This document shows positions 22,624-35,202 of a DNA stretch of 64,000 nt, in pieces. The notes beneath the pieces were generated by a model. The model searched no databases. It had not been told where the DNA came from and saw nothing but the letters and a program-made list of their open reading frames with translations. The stretch is from the NCBI GenBank assembly GCA_963920575.1, contig OY986970.1, positions 24,819,869 through 24,883,868 of the forward strand. Direction: 5' to 3'. The DNA comes from Narthecium ossifragum (Eukaryota; Streptophyta; Magnoliopsida; Dioscoreales; Nartheciaceae). Each line of letters opens with the position of its first letter. The stretch's first letter is position 1. The position numbers and the translations under genes were made by a program.

Positions 22624-24053
22624 ATGCTTTTTCATAACGACACAGAAATGAATCATCTACCATTCGATAGCTCAACGGGTTCATCAGATGAGGATGATAC
22701 GAATCAGCTACCGTTGGACACCTCATCAGGGTCATCAGATGAGGAGGATATACTCATTTATCTTGCTCTACGTGGTCTTCCATCTTCTTCGCGGCAGAGA
22801 ACTCCCATTCCTTGCCGCACAAGGCCTTTCACAGGACATGAACTAGTCCATGATATCCTGACGGGTCACGAAGGTAGATGTCCAGAATGGTTTAGGGTGT
22901 CAATATCGGTGTTTGAGGGCTTGTGTGCTGCATTGGCGGATAGGGGTTTGGTTGTTAACACACCGCATGTTACGATAAGAGAGCAAGTTGCAATTTCCCT
23001 TCATGGGATTGGGCATGGAGTTTCCAACAGAGTATTAGCTGATATATTTCAGCATTCTGGAGAAACAATAAGCCGTCATTTTAATCATGTGTTAAAGGCT
23101 ATCGTCGAATTGAAACATGATTACATGCAACTCCCCGATGAAAATGTCACCGTCGACCCCATATTTGAGGGGAACTCCACGTGGGGCTCATTCAAGGTAA
23201 TGATCTATATTATGCAACAACCTACTCACTGTCATGTACAAATGCTTCATAGCATGAACCTTACAATTGTATTTGAGTAGAATGCTGTTGGGGCTATTGA
23301 TGGGACACATATTCATGCAATTGTACCCATGGAAGATCAACCAAGGTTTAGAAATCGCAAGGGGACAACATCACAGAATGTTATGGGCGCTGTGTCTTTT
23401 GATCTCCAATTCGTCTATGTTGCCGTCGGATGGGAAGGCTCAGCAGCGGATATGCGGGTCCTAACTTGGGCACTTGGCCCTCGTGGCCAGTTTACAGTTC
23501 CACAAGGTATTGAGCTTCGTCAACTATACTTGTATATTTATATGCTTTTGCAAACTTGATTTAATGTATGGATCGTATATGACATGCAGGAAAATTTTAT
23601 TTAGTCGATTCCGGTTACGCAAATACAAGGAAGTTTATGGCACCGTACAGAGGATTACGGTACCATATCGCCGAATTCCAAAACATCCGCACAGGGCGTC
23701 GGGCTGAATATGCCAGTAAAAGAGAGATGTACAACCATCGCCATGCACAACTGCGAAATCACGTTGAACGGGCATTTGGCGTTATCAAAATGCGATTTAA
23801 GATCTTGAGAATAATGCAACCATATCCTTTCGAAGTTCAACGTAATATAGTAACGGCGTGTTGTGTAATCCACAACTATATTATAAGGAATGGGCAACAA
23901 GATTCCTATTTATCTCAAACAAATCGGAGATCGGGACCTCGAGTAACAAATGTAAATGGAGATCCACAGAATATGGCAAATTTAGATGATTCTCGTGCGG
24001 GGGAATTGCTGCGTGATAATATTGCAACAGAACTGTGGGCAAACAGAGAATAG
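22624..24053 (+). CDS. PIF/Harbinger (HARBI1-like) DDE transposase, intact
   Basis: The exons are 22624-23196, 23281-23506 and 23590-24053, giving a 420-residue product without a break. Junctions are AAG|GTAATG, GAGTAG|AAT, AAG|GTATTG and ATGCAG|GA. A Met at 22648 is an equally plausible start. The N-terminus is acidic and Ser-rich (SSDEDD, SSDEED repeats). A helix-turn-helix-like region follows (VTIREQVAISLHGIGHG.. ISRHFNHVL). The DDE_Tnp_4 catalytic core has the first Asp in GAIDGTH (codon 23299), the second in YLVDSGYA (codon 23607) and the Glu in HVERAFGVIK (codon 23766). It cuts and pastes the element at 3-base targets, normally with the ORF1 protein. Everything needed for catalysis is visible. 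Whether it is expressed is unknown. Confidence 0.92.
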
Positions 24054-25087
24054 TGGAAGAATCACTTGGTTAACTAGTATTCTAGATTTTTGTTCAACTT
24101 GGATAATATTTACTCCGTTTTTACACTTTGATTTATTTTTTTATGTAGCTGTTATGATTCTTGATACTGATTCAAATATATACTATTTGTGGTTGCAGAT
24201 GAGTTATTACGTCGTCCAACAAGACAGCTTACGCCGCGCTCGATGAGGCACGTTTCGACCAATGCTCGAATTATTGTACCGTTGTCTACGTAGTTGTTGT
24301 TTGATTTGCTATCCTTCTGATTTATTTTCTTCTCCACTGATGTATTTCGTTTAAAACTGTAATGTGGCTCTTTGTTTACTGCTTTTCAACTGGCATTTAG
24401 AATATACCAGTTTGCTTGTGTATCTGATTATAATATTTAATGTTTTAATCATGTTGATTATGTCGACTATTTTATTCAGCAGTTAAGGTGAATATATGCA
24501 TTATATTATTAATGAAACGAGAAAATATTTATTAATTAAATTATATTCAACATTTTTTATGTGGACTAATTTCTATTATTTGAATTATATTTACATATAA
24601 TTAATTACACTACCAATATTTCCCAACAAATATTCAACATTTTTTATGTGGACTAATTTCTATTATTTGAATAATAATATTAAAATAATGTTTTAATATA
24701 TGCATCATAATATTAATAAAACGAGACAATATTATTAACTAAATTCAATGCTTTATCATATTATCTGTATTATCATATTATTAAATATTTTATTAAGTGA
24801 AGCTGAATATTATATGCATTATTATCATATTATTAATTAAACAACCAATATGTGTCATAAAAAAAGTAAAAATTGATTTTACTTTCCACCTCACCAATCC
24901 CTATTCCTATTCCACCTTTTCCATCCAAACACCATTTCCTTATCCCACTCAATCATTACTTTCTTATCCCTACTTTTCAACCAAACACCAAATAGGAATA
25001 ACTTTTATCCCAGCTTTTATCCCTGCATACCAATCCCTATCCTCTCTAATCCCGAAATTGCTTATCCCGCAACCAAACGACACCTAT

Positions 25088-25748
25088 AAGTGCGAGTTTG
25101 ATTTGAGTTGAACTGAACTTCACAGCTGAATGTTAGACGATTAGACCCTCTTTCCGTGGGAGACACGTGTTTCTGAACCATGTAAATCTATATGTATGTC
25201 GTTTTTCATTTCTTTTTTATTTGTTACTACGTTACATCTTTTGATTTGACGTTTTGTGCTCTTATGCATGCTTAGTGCATCGATTCAGAGCTTGCAAATA
25301 TCGATTGCTGACTGGCCGACATTGTCTCGCCGACATACATGACTATGATGTATCGGTTGACTCTTGAGCCGGATCAAATTTCATGTTTCTTCATTTCCAT
25401 CAGTGTTTGGATGTATGACATTTTGTAGCTAGCTTGGTGTCCAATTAATTTCGCAAGTTATGGATTTTTGCTGGGTTTGCCGATGCAATAGTCTTTGGTC
25501 AAGAATAGCAAGGTCTAATTAACTAAACAAATTTAAATCGGTAACTTCGTGGGAACTTTTATACTAAAATCATAGACAACTATTTCCTTGGGCTTAACTC
25601 TTAAAAAAAAATTATTTCCTTTGAAAATCTCGGAGCTTTTGATCATGAAGCATGTTCCCCAATTCCTTTTTTTATATGAAACTCATAGGTCTAATTTCGG
25701 CACTAGAATCGATGTTCAAAGCCATACACACACATAGAATGCTAGTAA
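25088..25748. other. Intergenic stretch, nothing recognised
   Basis: No open frame or element ends are apparent between the Harbinger element and the next nested pair. Confidence 0.5.
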
Positions 25749-28700
25749 GGGCTCGTTTGGCACAGGGATAACTTTATTTCGGATTAAGAGACTTTATTCT
25801 CGATTTCAGGAATAACTTTACAATGATTACTTAAAATAAGGAACACTACAACAAATATGGCCTATACCAGCGTTTTTCTACCAGCGCTTGTAGAAAAATG
25901 CTGGTGAACTTAGTGGTAGAAAAATGCTAGTGAACTTAGTCTATACCAGCAGCCTCTAAAAACGCTGGCATTAACGTGTTATTTACCAGCGTTTTAGACC
26001 GGCCGCTGGTGTTGACACATTTATTCCAGCGCTTTAGGCCAACCGCTGGTATAGACTACTTGTTTAGCAGCGCTTTTGGCCAACCGCTGGTATAGAGTAC
26101 TTGTTTAGCAGCACTTTTATCCAAATGCTAGTATTGACTTCTCTGTGCCAGCGTTTTTTGTGTGCGCTGGTAAATGTATTGAGAAAGTTGATAGCTAGAT
26201 AGCAGCGTTTGGTGAAAGTGCTGGCATACATGGGTTCTGTTCCAGCGTTTTTGCTTTCTTGGATTTGTTTGTTGGTTTATGGATCTCGTGGCTCCGATGG
26301 TTGATGAATGCTAGTTCTTCTTGCTGGTTCGTTTGATACTTGCTAGCCTAGGGCAGTGTGATGCTTTCTTCTTCCTTTCTTTGCTGCTTCGGGTTGGATC
26401 TTTGGGTTTTCAAGGTCTTCTTCCGTTCCCCTGTATTCTTTTTTTCTCTGTTTAGCCCCTTGCTGCCATGGCTTGCTCGATGAGTTTGTGTTTCCCTGTT
26501 TTCTCCTTCTTCCTTGCTGAAATGGTTTTGGTCGTTGGTTTTCCCTCCTCTGTTCTTCGATTGCCAGTTGTTGTTGATGGTGGATGATCGGGAATCGATG
26601 GGTATGCCCGGTGGATGCTTCCCCTGTTCTTGGCTGTCGGAAGCCGGAGTCCTTCTCCATCCCCTCTTCCCGCTTGTTCTCCGAGCCTCTTGTGTTTTGA
26701 TTGGATTACATCCTTTGCTGTTGGCTTCAGCTGGGCTGCTGTCAGCGCTCGTCAGTACGCATAGAATTGGTCTTCTTGCTGAGAGGTAGGCTCCTTTCCC
26801 CACTTGTGTAGCATGAAATTGAATAAAGATCCGATTTTTTACCTATTTGCACTCAAATAAAACACAGCTGTGGAGCTTAAGAAACAGGTAGGATGATATA
26901 GTCTCTATTGGTGACAATGTGATGTATCCCTAGATAGTAGATACTGGGGAGCTCTGTATACCAATCACTTGATTGTGTTTGAATAATATAGCTGTTTAAA
27001 TATGGGTGTTGAGGCAATGTGCTTGTTATATGGGTTGTTTTGGTATCTGTCGACACTATCAGCATAATTTTTCTACTTGTGTACAAAGAACAACAATCAC
27101 TTGAAGTTCTGAAGTCATTTGTTGTTATAACTACCGAGCACCTATTGGGAATCTTGAGCTAATTGTGTTAGTGTGGCATTGATGGTGAGTATAATCTTGT
27201 GCTAATTGTGTTAGAGTGGCATTGATGGTGATTTTACCTGTACTTGATTCATTTTGTTGGGTTTTTTTTTGTGCTTAGATACTGAAGCTTATTCCAGTAA
27301 CATCGACACTGTGATAAAATTTGTTGGTACTTCATGACTACATTTTGCTCTTCTTTTATGAAACTTTGGGTTTTCTTGTATATTATGGATGTGAATTTGC
27401 GTTGGACCATATTGTTTGTGGGGTCTTAATAGTTTATGGGATCACTGGGTAGGTTACCTTAACTTGTCCAAACTTGATAGAATTAGAATTTACTTGCTAG
27501 AGTTATTATGGTGGAGGATACTCGATAGACATTTAAAATGCAGATATACTATTTTAATTATTCTATAAAAAAATTCAAGATTGTCTTTAGTTTCGGAATT
27601 CTATTCTTCATTACAAATTTAAATTTGTTTACCTTCATCTTGGCAAAACTATGTTATTACTATGAGATGCTATATTTTGGTGGAAATAATATAAGATTGT
27701 TAATTTGTTGGATTTATGTTTTTATATCTTTGGTTCACATATAAGTACTTGGAATATATATAATTCTTCTAATATCATTTGCAGTAGTTGAAGACATCGT
27801 TCATTGTGAGCAATATTGATCGTATGAATTAATATTTACCGGTCATTATTTGGTTACTTGATTGTTAATTTTGATGTATAGGCGTCTGAATCATCAAGTC
27901 TAGATCCTAGCATACGCTCCTCGACATCAAGTCACCATCCTGCCTCTGCTTCACTTGGTACATATATATATATATAGGTCTAAAAGGTGCACCTTAGCAT
28001 AATTACATAGTTTTTTATGGTGATAATAATTACATGTTTCTTGCTCAATGCAGGTGACCAGAACTTTGATCATTTATTGCAGTTTAGCTTCCACGTCCTC
28101 CTCTCATGGAAGTAATTTTGGGTATCTGACTTTCTAGCTAACTAGTTTAATATTAGGTATTATCGGATGAATGAAATATGTAAATGAATATTTTGTTTCT
28201 TTTTGGATATTGGAAATCATACAATTGTATCCGGATTGAATGAATATTTTGTATCTTTTTTGGATATTTGATATGTGAAAATCGTACAATTGTATCCAAG
28301 TTGTTGATATGGTAACTTTCCATGTATATATGGTATTTGTTCTATTGGTTTTTATATAATATTTGTTCTAGAAAATACATACAAAATTATTAGTATTACT
28401 ATTATTATTATTATATTCCAACATTTTTGCTCATATTATAGCAACAACTATAAAAACGCAGGAATAGAACGACAAAACAAGTGTTATTTCATTGCTTTAC
28501 CAGCATTTTTCCTTAATTACAATGTTTTCAACCATCCTATACCAACGTTTTTCAATATAGCTGCATTAAGGGGGGCAATGCCAGCAGTTGTTTTTTTGCT
28601 ATACCAGCGGTTTTGGCATTCAAAATCCACGATTTTCTGTCAACATATACCAACGTTTTCTGCAGCCGCTGGAATAGGTGCCATATACCAGCGTTTATTA

Positions 28701-29270
28701 TTATTTTGTACCAGCGGTTATCCCCATACACAAGCCACGCTTTCTTGGCAACCTATACCCACGTTTTCAATAAACGCGGGCGTAGGAGACCTATACCAGC
28801 GTTCACTTCCTTCAATACCAGCATTTTTTACCTTATAATTTGTCATTTATGATGGCTCTATACCAGCGTTTGTTTGGACTCAATAGCAACGTTCATCGTG
28901 GCCGCTGGTGTAGATGGAACTATACCAGCGGTCGGTTTGATCGTACCATCGGTCTCCATAATCGCTGGTATAGCCTATACCGACGCCATTAGCAGCAACG
29001 CGTGCTGACCGCTGGTGTAGGCTATACCAGCGGTCAATTTAGGTCTATACCAGCGTTTTCGGCCGCTGGCATTTTTCTTGTAGTGGAAAAAGTAGAATGG
29101 AGAGTGGGAATAACTTTATAATGATTATTTGGAATAGGGAAAGGTGTTTGGGAGATAAAGTGTGGAATGAATAGTGGATTTGGGAATATTTAAGAAATAT
29201 TTCCTCTCTTAATCCGGATTAAGGGTTATTCCCTTAAAGGATTAAGTTTTGTTGGAAACTAAAGGAACCA
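25749..29270. mobile_element. Older inverted-repeat element split by the CACTA insertion
   Basis: Left of the CACTA element are GGCTCGTTTGGCACAGGGAT and CGGATTAAGAGA. Right of it, AATAACTTTATAATGATTAT matches the left AATAACTTTACAATGATTAC, and near the end CTCTTAATCCG is the inverse of CGGATTAAGAG. Removing the CACTA element leaves roughly 280 bases with MITE-like paired ends. The exact outer boundary is uncertain. Confidence 0.5.
25844..29085. mobile_element. Non-autonomous CACTA (En/Spm) transposon, 3242 bp
   Basis: The left end is CACTACAACAAATATGGCC and the right end read inverted is CACTACAAGAAAAATGCC. The 3-base duplication GAA flanks both sides (25841-25843, 29086-29088). Both subterminal zones (about 25860-26250 and 28490-29070) are filled with TACCAGCG/CGCTGGTA units in both orientations, the expected transposase-binding arrays. 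No frame encodes a TNPA- or TNPD-like protein, so movement would need a partner element. Confidence 0.93.
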
Positions 29271-31187
29271 GAATGAAGGGACGCTTGATCGACATCAGAC
29301 GTCAGTTTTTTCAGGAATTGAGATCAGCCACTTAGCTGGCCGGTGGCACACATACGCGTATATGTATAGTGCATCTCTCTAGTTTACACTCATATTCGAA
29401 CTATAGATGCACAAAACTCTATATAAATTAGAACAATGTTTTAGTCCTAAGCAATGTTGAATTAAACATTTTAGACACATATGGGCTCGCTCTCATATAG
29501 CTCTCTTTTAATGGGCTTTAGCAAGCCCATTTGGTTAACCCCCTCTTTTAGGCTTAACACACACCTCTAAGGTTTTGGGGCTCTATTAAAAGCCTTAAAA
29601 TCCAACAAGTTTGAGGATAAGTGTCCTCCCAAATTTTATTTCTCACTTTCTTCCTTTTGTTGGCCAGCACTCTTCAACGAGAAATATTTTCTTGCTTTAT
29701 TGATAGTAATATCCAAATTTATCTTCTATGGCAGAAACAGAGACCATCATTATGTATTTCCCTGCTCAAGTTTTTAAGATTACAACAGTCTAGTTTTGGA
29801 CTAAATCCTCCCCGATTCAACCCCATTGTAAAAAAATAAAATAAAAAAATTCTTGCAATTAATTAGTAAATGTTCAGCCTATGTTTTCTTGCTTCTCCTA
29901 ATTTTAAACCGAGACGTACAAATTAACTGAACAATGGCTTCATTAATATTCACCCTGTTGATGTTTGCAGGTACTCTTAGCTAGGTTCTAAAACCTTCTC
30001 TTGTTTGCAGTAAAATCTTCCCTTCGTCTATGGAAGTAATCAATCACCCTTACTACTTCATCGCCAAAGGAATATTACAGCTCCCCCATGCATGAATTCT
30101 AGATTCTTAACTCACCAAGTACAGAAAACTCAGCTATAAAATAAGCTAATGCCAGTACCAAATCTCACTCACATCCACATCGTGGACAGGATGTGGATAC
30201 TTCACAATGGAACCTTAATAAGATATGGCAGTGTAACTGTCTCCCTGTTTTAAGAACAAACTGCATGAGCTTGTGCATGCATGTGCTCTCAGTCATGGCT
30301 GATGCCAGGGTGATACATACTGCCAAGAGTAGTAATTTATTTTACTATTGACAAGTTGTTCAGATTTTTTTTTTTTCATCTTTATTAGTCCTTTCGCTTT
30401 TCCTTCTTCTTTTTTTTTCTGTTGTGTGTCTCAGAATCAGGAAGACAAGTTACATTATTAAGTATTCATGAGTTTGTCCAGATCTTGTAACAATTAGCTG
30501 ACAACAGACCAAGTCACAGATTATGCATGTGTAGTAGCTTAATGCAGGATAAAAAAAACCTTGAGATGCAGCTGAAATAAGGATTAGTTGGCATGGTTTC
30601 CTTCTCTTGTTTTAAGATCAGCTAGCTGAAGACAAGAGGTCAGCTCTTTCACATAACCTTGTATGTGATTGTACTTGGTATCAAACTTTATGCAAGAATT
30701 CATTCAGCTCAAACTATTAGAAAGTTTTTGCAATCTCCACCCTTTTCTGCCTAATATATTTTATCTCTCCTAATTTCCCTATTTAGGATCATTTGTTTTC
30801 ACCTTTTGAAAAAGTAAAAAAAAAAAAAATTTCATCTTAGCCCAATCACTTATGGGAACATGTAGCCTTGGAACAAAACATGAGAAGGTGGACAGTGATT
30901 CAATAATCAAGCCATTGGAAATGCATTTTATTAAACAATTGGTATGTTATCATCTAGATTTTGATGTACACATTGTACCATGCTATTGTTGACTATTAAG
31001 TTCACACTTGCTGCCGATCCATAGCAAACCAATTATTTTAAGTATTTGGGTGTGAAATCCAACAAGCACTTCATTAATAAGAATGGACCATTGAAATGTG
31101 CACCTAGACAGTTATTTATTGTATTAAGGCTAATGCTTAGTCACAAATGGCTGCTTAGTGACAATTAAATTTGTATATTGTCTCACT
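29271..31187. other. Intergenic stretch, no gene seen
   Basis: No protein-like frame longer than 72 codons is convincing. There are homopolymer T and A tracts (about 30365-30379, 30408-30419, 30817-30829). No paired termini were recognised. Confidence 0.5.
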
Positions 31188-31210
31188 ATATGTGGGTTAC
31201 ATTTAAGATT

Positions 31211-31429
31211 TTTTTTATATTATTATTAGATGAGCTCTCATGCTAAGACCAACACAAACTATCTAACACGTCCAAACTGTCATTATTGGACCAGACAAAT
31301 CCCGATCCAGTAATTCGAAAAGCTCGAGCAATACCATTCGCTTTTTTATTACAATCCATTGGAATATGGACAAATAAAATGGAATCATATACTAAAGCTC
31401 TTGACCATATTGGGTTACAATATCTTAGA
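31211..31429 (-). mobile_element. 5'-truncated LINE insertion with 23-bp target duplication
   Basis: ATATGTGGGTTACATTTAAG plus ATT occurs at 31188-31210 and 31430-31452. Between them, on the minus strand, lies an RNase H C-terminal remnant (VHIPMDCNKKANGIARAF) followed by an A-rich tail, seen as Ts at 31211-31217. A long duplication, a poly-A tail and 5' truncation are the signature of target-primed reverse transcription. Confidence 0.85.
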
Positions 31430-31452
31430 ATATGTGGGTTACATTTAAGATT

Positions 31453-32439
31453 GAACCTATTGGATAATGCAAACCACAATTACTTCATCCATATTCCAAG
31501 AAAGTCCCCATTTGACAATTCAAAGCCGAAGATTGGGTCAAGACCATATATAATTTGTTGAAACTTTCTTGGAATATGGATGAAGTCATTAAACAAGCAT
31601 AGACAAGCTGATGCGGAAGTCACAACTCCTTTTATTGCTAACCAACACATGGAGGGACACGTTAATACTTCGAATGGCTCAACTCTTCAAAACAATACTA
31701 ATCATAATTAATAAGTGAATAAAAATCGAACGGAATTCTCTTCACTGAAAAGTTCAGGAGTCCAAGTTCTTGAACGCGAGATACTTGGACTTTTTTTTAT
31801 ATAGGGAATAAACTATGAGAGGATATGGTTTCATGAGAGATTGCATTCTGAGAGATGATGTGAGGGATAAAACTCTTCTAACATATTTGATAAACTATAG
31901 TACAAGATGAATCATATTTTAAACATATTTTATAGTTTTTCACTCTCTTGGGATAATGTATCACACTTCCCTTGTGGGAGTAATCTATCCAACATACATG
32001 AATATGAACTTCAATAAGATGATTTAACCCGTCTTCAAATTGCATAATACATGATAACACTATGGTAGATTATCGAAAACTATGATAACACGGTGTCCAG
32101 TAGTGGACTCCTAAGCATAAAAAAAAAGTGTGGTGTTTTAAGGCGCACCCTTAACTTTTTTTGGCTAGATTTTTTTTTTAATTAGTTAAGCTAAAAGGTT
32201 AAAACCCCTTAGAGTGAAACAAATAGATCAGAAAAAACCGAGGAAAACTGGGGACAAGCCCCCCGGTATCCTTCACCCTATCAAAAACAGAGTGAATAAC
32301 ACCAAGCCTTTCTAGCTATCAAAATTCAGCCGTGTATTCTCCTCACGTGGACTATAGCTTCAATCAGCCCACCAAATATCATGAATCACCTGTACACACT
32401 CCTCACGAGCCCTCGACCATATGCACAACAAAAACGCTC
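31453..32439. other. Intergenic stretch, no gene seen
   Basis: AT-rich sequence without a supported coding region. Confidence 0.5.
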
Positions 32440-32751
32440 TATGATCTCAGATATAGTTGAAATTGAGGTGGATCGATCTCAAAGCAGAAGTAGCCATATA
32501 TGGCAATGGGATGCAGCAGGGAAAGTCACCACAAAATCTTGCTGTAAGTTCTTGAAGAAGCAGCAATTTTGGAATGAAAGTGTAGAGGAATGAGAGTCTT
32601 GGTGGAACATACAAAAGGCCCCTGCTGGCCCTCGCACTTTCTATGGAAACTTTGGTATTGTAAGCTCCCTACTCGATGCACTCTTTGGAATCTCTGCCTG
32701 ACTAGTGAGAAATATTGCCTATTTTGTTTGGAAGACAATCAAACTCTTGAT

Positions 32752-33239
32752 TAAGGTTGTACTCGAGCCGAGCTGAGCCGGGTTTTGGCTTGCTCGAGCT
32801 CGAGCTCGGCTCTTTTAGTTGGGCTCAGGCTCAGGATTGAGATTGAGTTGAGCCTCAAAGCACGGCTTGAGCTCGAGCTCGGCTCTTTTATTCGGGCTGA
32901 GGCTCAGGATTGAGATGGAGTTAAGCCTCAAAGCATAGCTCGAGCTCGAGCCTCAAAGCTCAGCTCTTGAGCTCGAGCCTCAAAGCTCAGCTCTTGAGCT
33001 CGGCTCGTGAGCCTCAAAGCTGAGCTTTCGAGCCTAATCTAGCTGAGCCACTATATATATAGATAATTAAGAAATTTTATTATTCAAAATAACTTAATCA
33101 AGCTTTCGAGCCTAATCGAGCTTAGCCCAAGGATGTTCAAGCTTGAGCTCGATTAAGAAACAGGCTATACTTGTGGCTCGAACTCGAGCTTCGTCGAGCT
33201 CGAGCCACTCGCGAGTAGCTCGATTCGTTTACAACCCTA
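32752..33239. mobile_element. hAT-type MITE with 8-bp target duplication
   Basis: The ends are TAAGGTTGTACTCGAGC and, inverted, TAGGGTTGTAAACGAATCG. CTCTTGAT is duplicated at 32744-32751 and 33240-33247. The interior is made of repeated GAGCTCGAGCTCGGCT and GCCTCAAAGCTCAGCT words. No protein is encoded. Removing it and one duplication copy restores a continuous zf-RVT frame around QTLDHV, which proves the insertion. Confidence 0.93.
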
Positions 33240-33305
33240 CTCTTGATCATGTGCTATGCCAATGTAATTTTGCTAAATATATGTGGAGAGGGACGCTGGA
33301 GTATT

Positions 33306-33925
33306 TGTTGGGTTTTTTCCCCACATGAGAGTCGGCGACGGCACGAGGAAGTGGAGACAATCATGATGAAATGTGGAGAATTCATCAAGATGGAATTCTG
33401 GCGATTTTGGGCTCTGTTTGCATCTTGGATCGATCCAAGATCACAGTGGATCGATCCAACCTGAAGCTGCATCGATCCATACCCTTTTTCCAGATACGTA
33501 TTTTCTTGTCTTACGAAGTAGATCGATCCAAGACACTGTAGATAGAAAAATTGGACGGTTTAGATCTAATCTGATCCTAAACTGTTTGGTGCCTATAATA
33601 GGGGTTTTCTAGGTCTTCTTGTGTGCTTCTAGGGTTTTCTTTGTTCTTTGAGAGGTGTAAGGGCAGGCAACCCTAGAGAGAGATCTCTTTGTCTCTGCTA
33701 GGGTTTGGGCTTTGTAATCTATCCCTCATAGTGAAGATTTCTTCTGCTGCCCGTGGTTTTTTCTTCCAGTTGTTGCTAGTAGGTTTTCCACGTAAATCCT
33801 TGTCTCCGCTATTTTTCACTTTCTTTGTGGTTTGGTTGTTGTTATCTCTTCCGCTGCGATATCGACATCCCGTCATTATCTGGCACATCTCCGGCATCGT
33901 CGAGACCATCACAGAATTCCTAACA
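33306..33925 (+). repeat. 5' LTR of the copia element
   Basis: 620 bases. It carries four ATCGATCC units, two of which have lost the leading GG. Its presumed TATA reads CTATAATAGGGG (33593-33604), one A shorter than the 3' LTR version. It differs from the 3' LTR by substitutions and a net 64-base length difference, so the insertion is not very recent. Confidence 0.93.
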
Positions 33926-33927
33926 AG

Positions 33928-33940
33928 TGGTACCAGAGCC
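33928..33940 (+). other. Primer binding site (tRNA-iMet type)
   Basis: TGGTACCAGAGCC starts two bases after the 5' LTR. The usual copia site is TGGTATCAGAGC, so one base differs. Confidence 0.8.
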
Positions 33941-34035
33941 AGGTTCCGAGATTAGGGGGATTCAAATCTCTGATCAAGATTCTAAGTTCCTGATCAAGAT
34001 CTGAAGCATCTGAGTTGGATTCTGATAGAAGCGAG

Positions 34036-34806
34036 ATGGACGCCAACGTTGGACCGATGATTCTACTGAACGGGAACAACTAGAACCTATGGAAGACAAA
34101 GATGGAGGATCTTTTATTCTGCAGGGATCTCTACGAGCCTCTGCATGGAATAGAAAAGAAGCCTAAAGAGATGGAGGAAGGAGAATGGAACAAGCTTGAC
34201 ATGAAGGCCTTGGCAACTATCCGACAGTGTTTGGAAGACTGCGTCTACCACCATGTGTCGACGACGACGACAGCCAAAGATCTTTGGGAGAAGCTTCACG
34301 AGCTTTACGAGACGAAGTCTGTTGGAAACAGAACTTTCTTGATCCGACGACTCGTGAATCTGAAGTACCAGGATGGAGGGTCGATAGGCGAGCACCTGAA
34401 TGAGTTCTAGAGCATAGTCAATCAACTTGCTACCATGAAGATGGTGTTGAATGATGACCTGAAGGCATCTCTCCTGCTTAGTTCTTTGCCAGATTCTTGG
34501 GAGAATATGGTAGTCTCGCTCAACAATTCAACGCCTGACGGAACAGTGTCTTTGAGCCAAGTTACAGGTTGTCTGCTGAACAAAGAGACCAGACGGAAAG
34601 TTGCTGGAGCAAGGCGAATAGATTCAGTGTCTGCAATGGTAATGAACCAAGGGAGAAAGAAAAGCGTCACCTGCTACTACTATGGCAAAGTAGGCCATGT
34701 CAAGAAGCAGTGCATGAAGTACAAGAAGGATGCCAGAGATGGCAAGGTTGATGATGGTGAAGATGAGAGCACCATGATCGTCACACTAGACACAGATGTT
34801 ATGTGA
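34036..34806 (+). pseudogene. Copia gag (UBN2-type) with two amber stops and a damaged zinc knuckle
   Basis: The frame from the ATG at 34036 to the TGA at 34804 spans 257 codons and is broken by TAG at 34081 and TAG at 34408. Recognisable segments are LWKTKMEDLLF, then AKDLWEKLHELYE (UBN2/gag_pre region), then a C-terminal zinc knuckle. In the knuckle (from 34672) the second Cys is replaced by Tyr (TAT at 34681), leaving C-x3-G-x4-H-x4-C. The second stop and the Cys-to-Tyr change look like C-to-T/G-to-A decay of a methylated copy. Gag would form the virus-like particle. Confidence 0.88.
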
Positions 34807-35190
34807 CGGGGGAGCGTCCGTGCTAGGAGCACGAGGAGGTGTATCCGGTCGATCGAAGCGACCGAGAATATCTGAGCCACAAGCTCGGGATGTACTGTGA
34901 CTTGAAGGTAAGAAAACAACCGAGAAGATCAAGACTTGATGGCTGCATCCATGTTTGGTGGACAGTTCTCGATGATGGTGATCTGAATCCAATGGGAGAT
35001 ACGGAGTTCGACGACAGATCCGAGGTTGATGGTGTTATCCAACTCCGACGATGACATAAAAACCGGCTAATTGGCTGCACTGGAGGTGGCATGACGGCGG
35101 CGCAATCCGAATTCAATGGCATATCCGAGTTTGACTGAGTCTCCGAGCTTGATGGAGTATCCAAGTTCGACGGCTTATCCTCATGTGTCA

Positions 35191-35200
35191 GAAGGGGGAG
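35191..35200 (+). other. Polypurine tract of the copia element
   Basis: GAAGGGGGAG two bases before the 3' LTR, the expected plus-strand priming site. Confidence 0.85.
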
Positions 35201-35202
35201 TT

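Larger units (their letters stand above)
18106..25084 (+). mobile_element. Complete PIF/Harbinger DNA transposon, 6979 bp
   Basis: The left end GGCCCTATTTGTTTGCGGGA and the right end, inverted, GGTGTCGTTTGGTTGCGGGA are imperfect terminal repeats. TAT flanks both ends (18103-18105, 25085-25087), as expected for a 3-base Harbinger duplication. Subterminal TATCCCGGG words repeat on the left. Inside are the two hallmark genes in the same direction: a Myb/SANT-like ORF1 (20060-21198) and a DDE transposase (22624-24053). The first 1.3 kb is a C-rich, CT-rich repeated leader. Confidence 0.9.
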
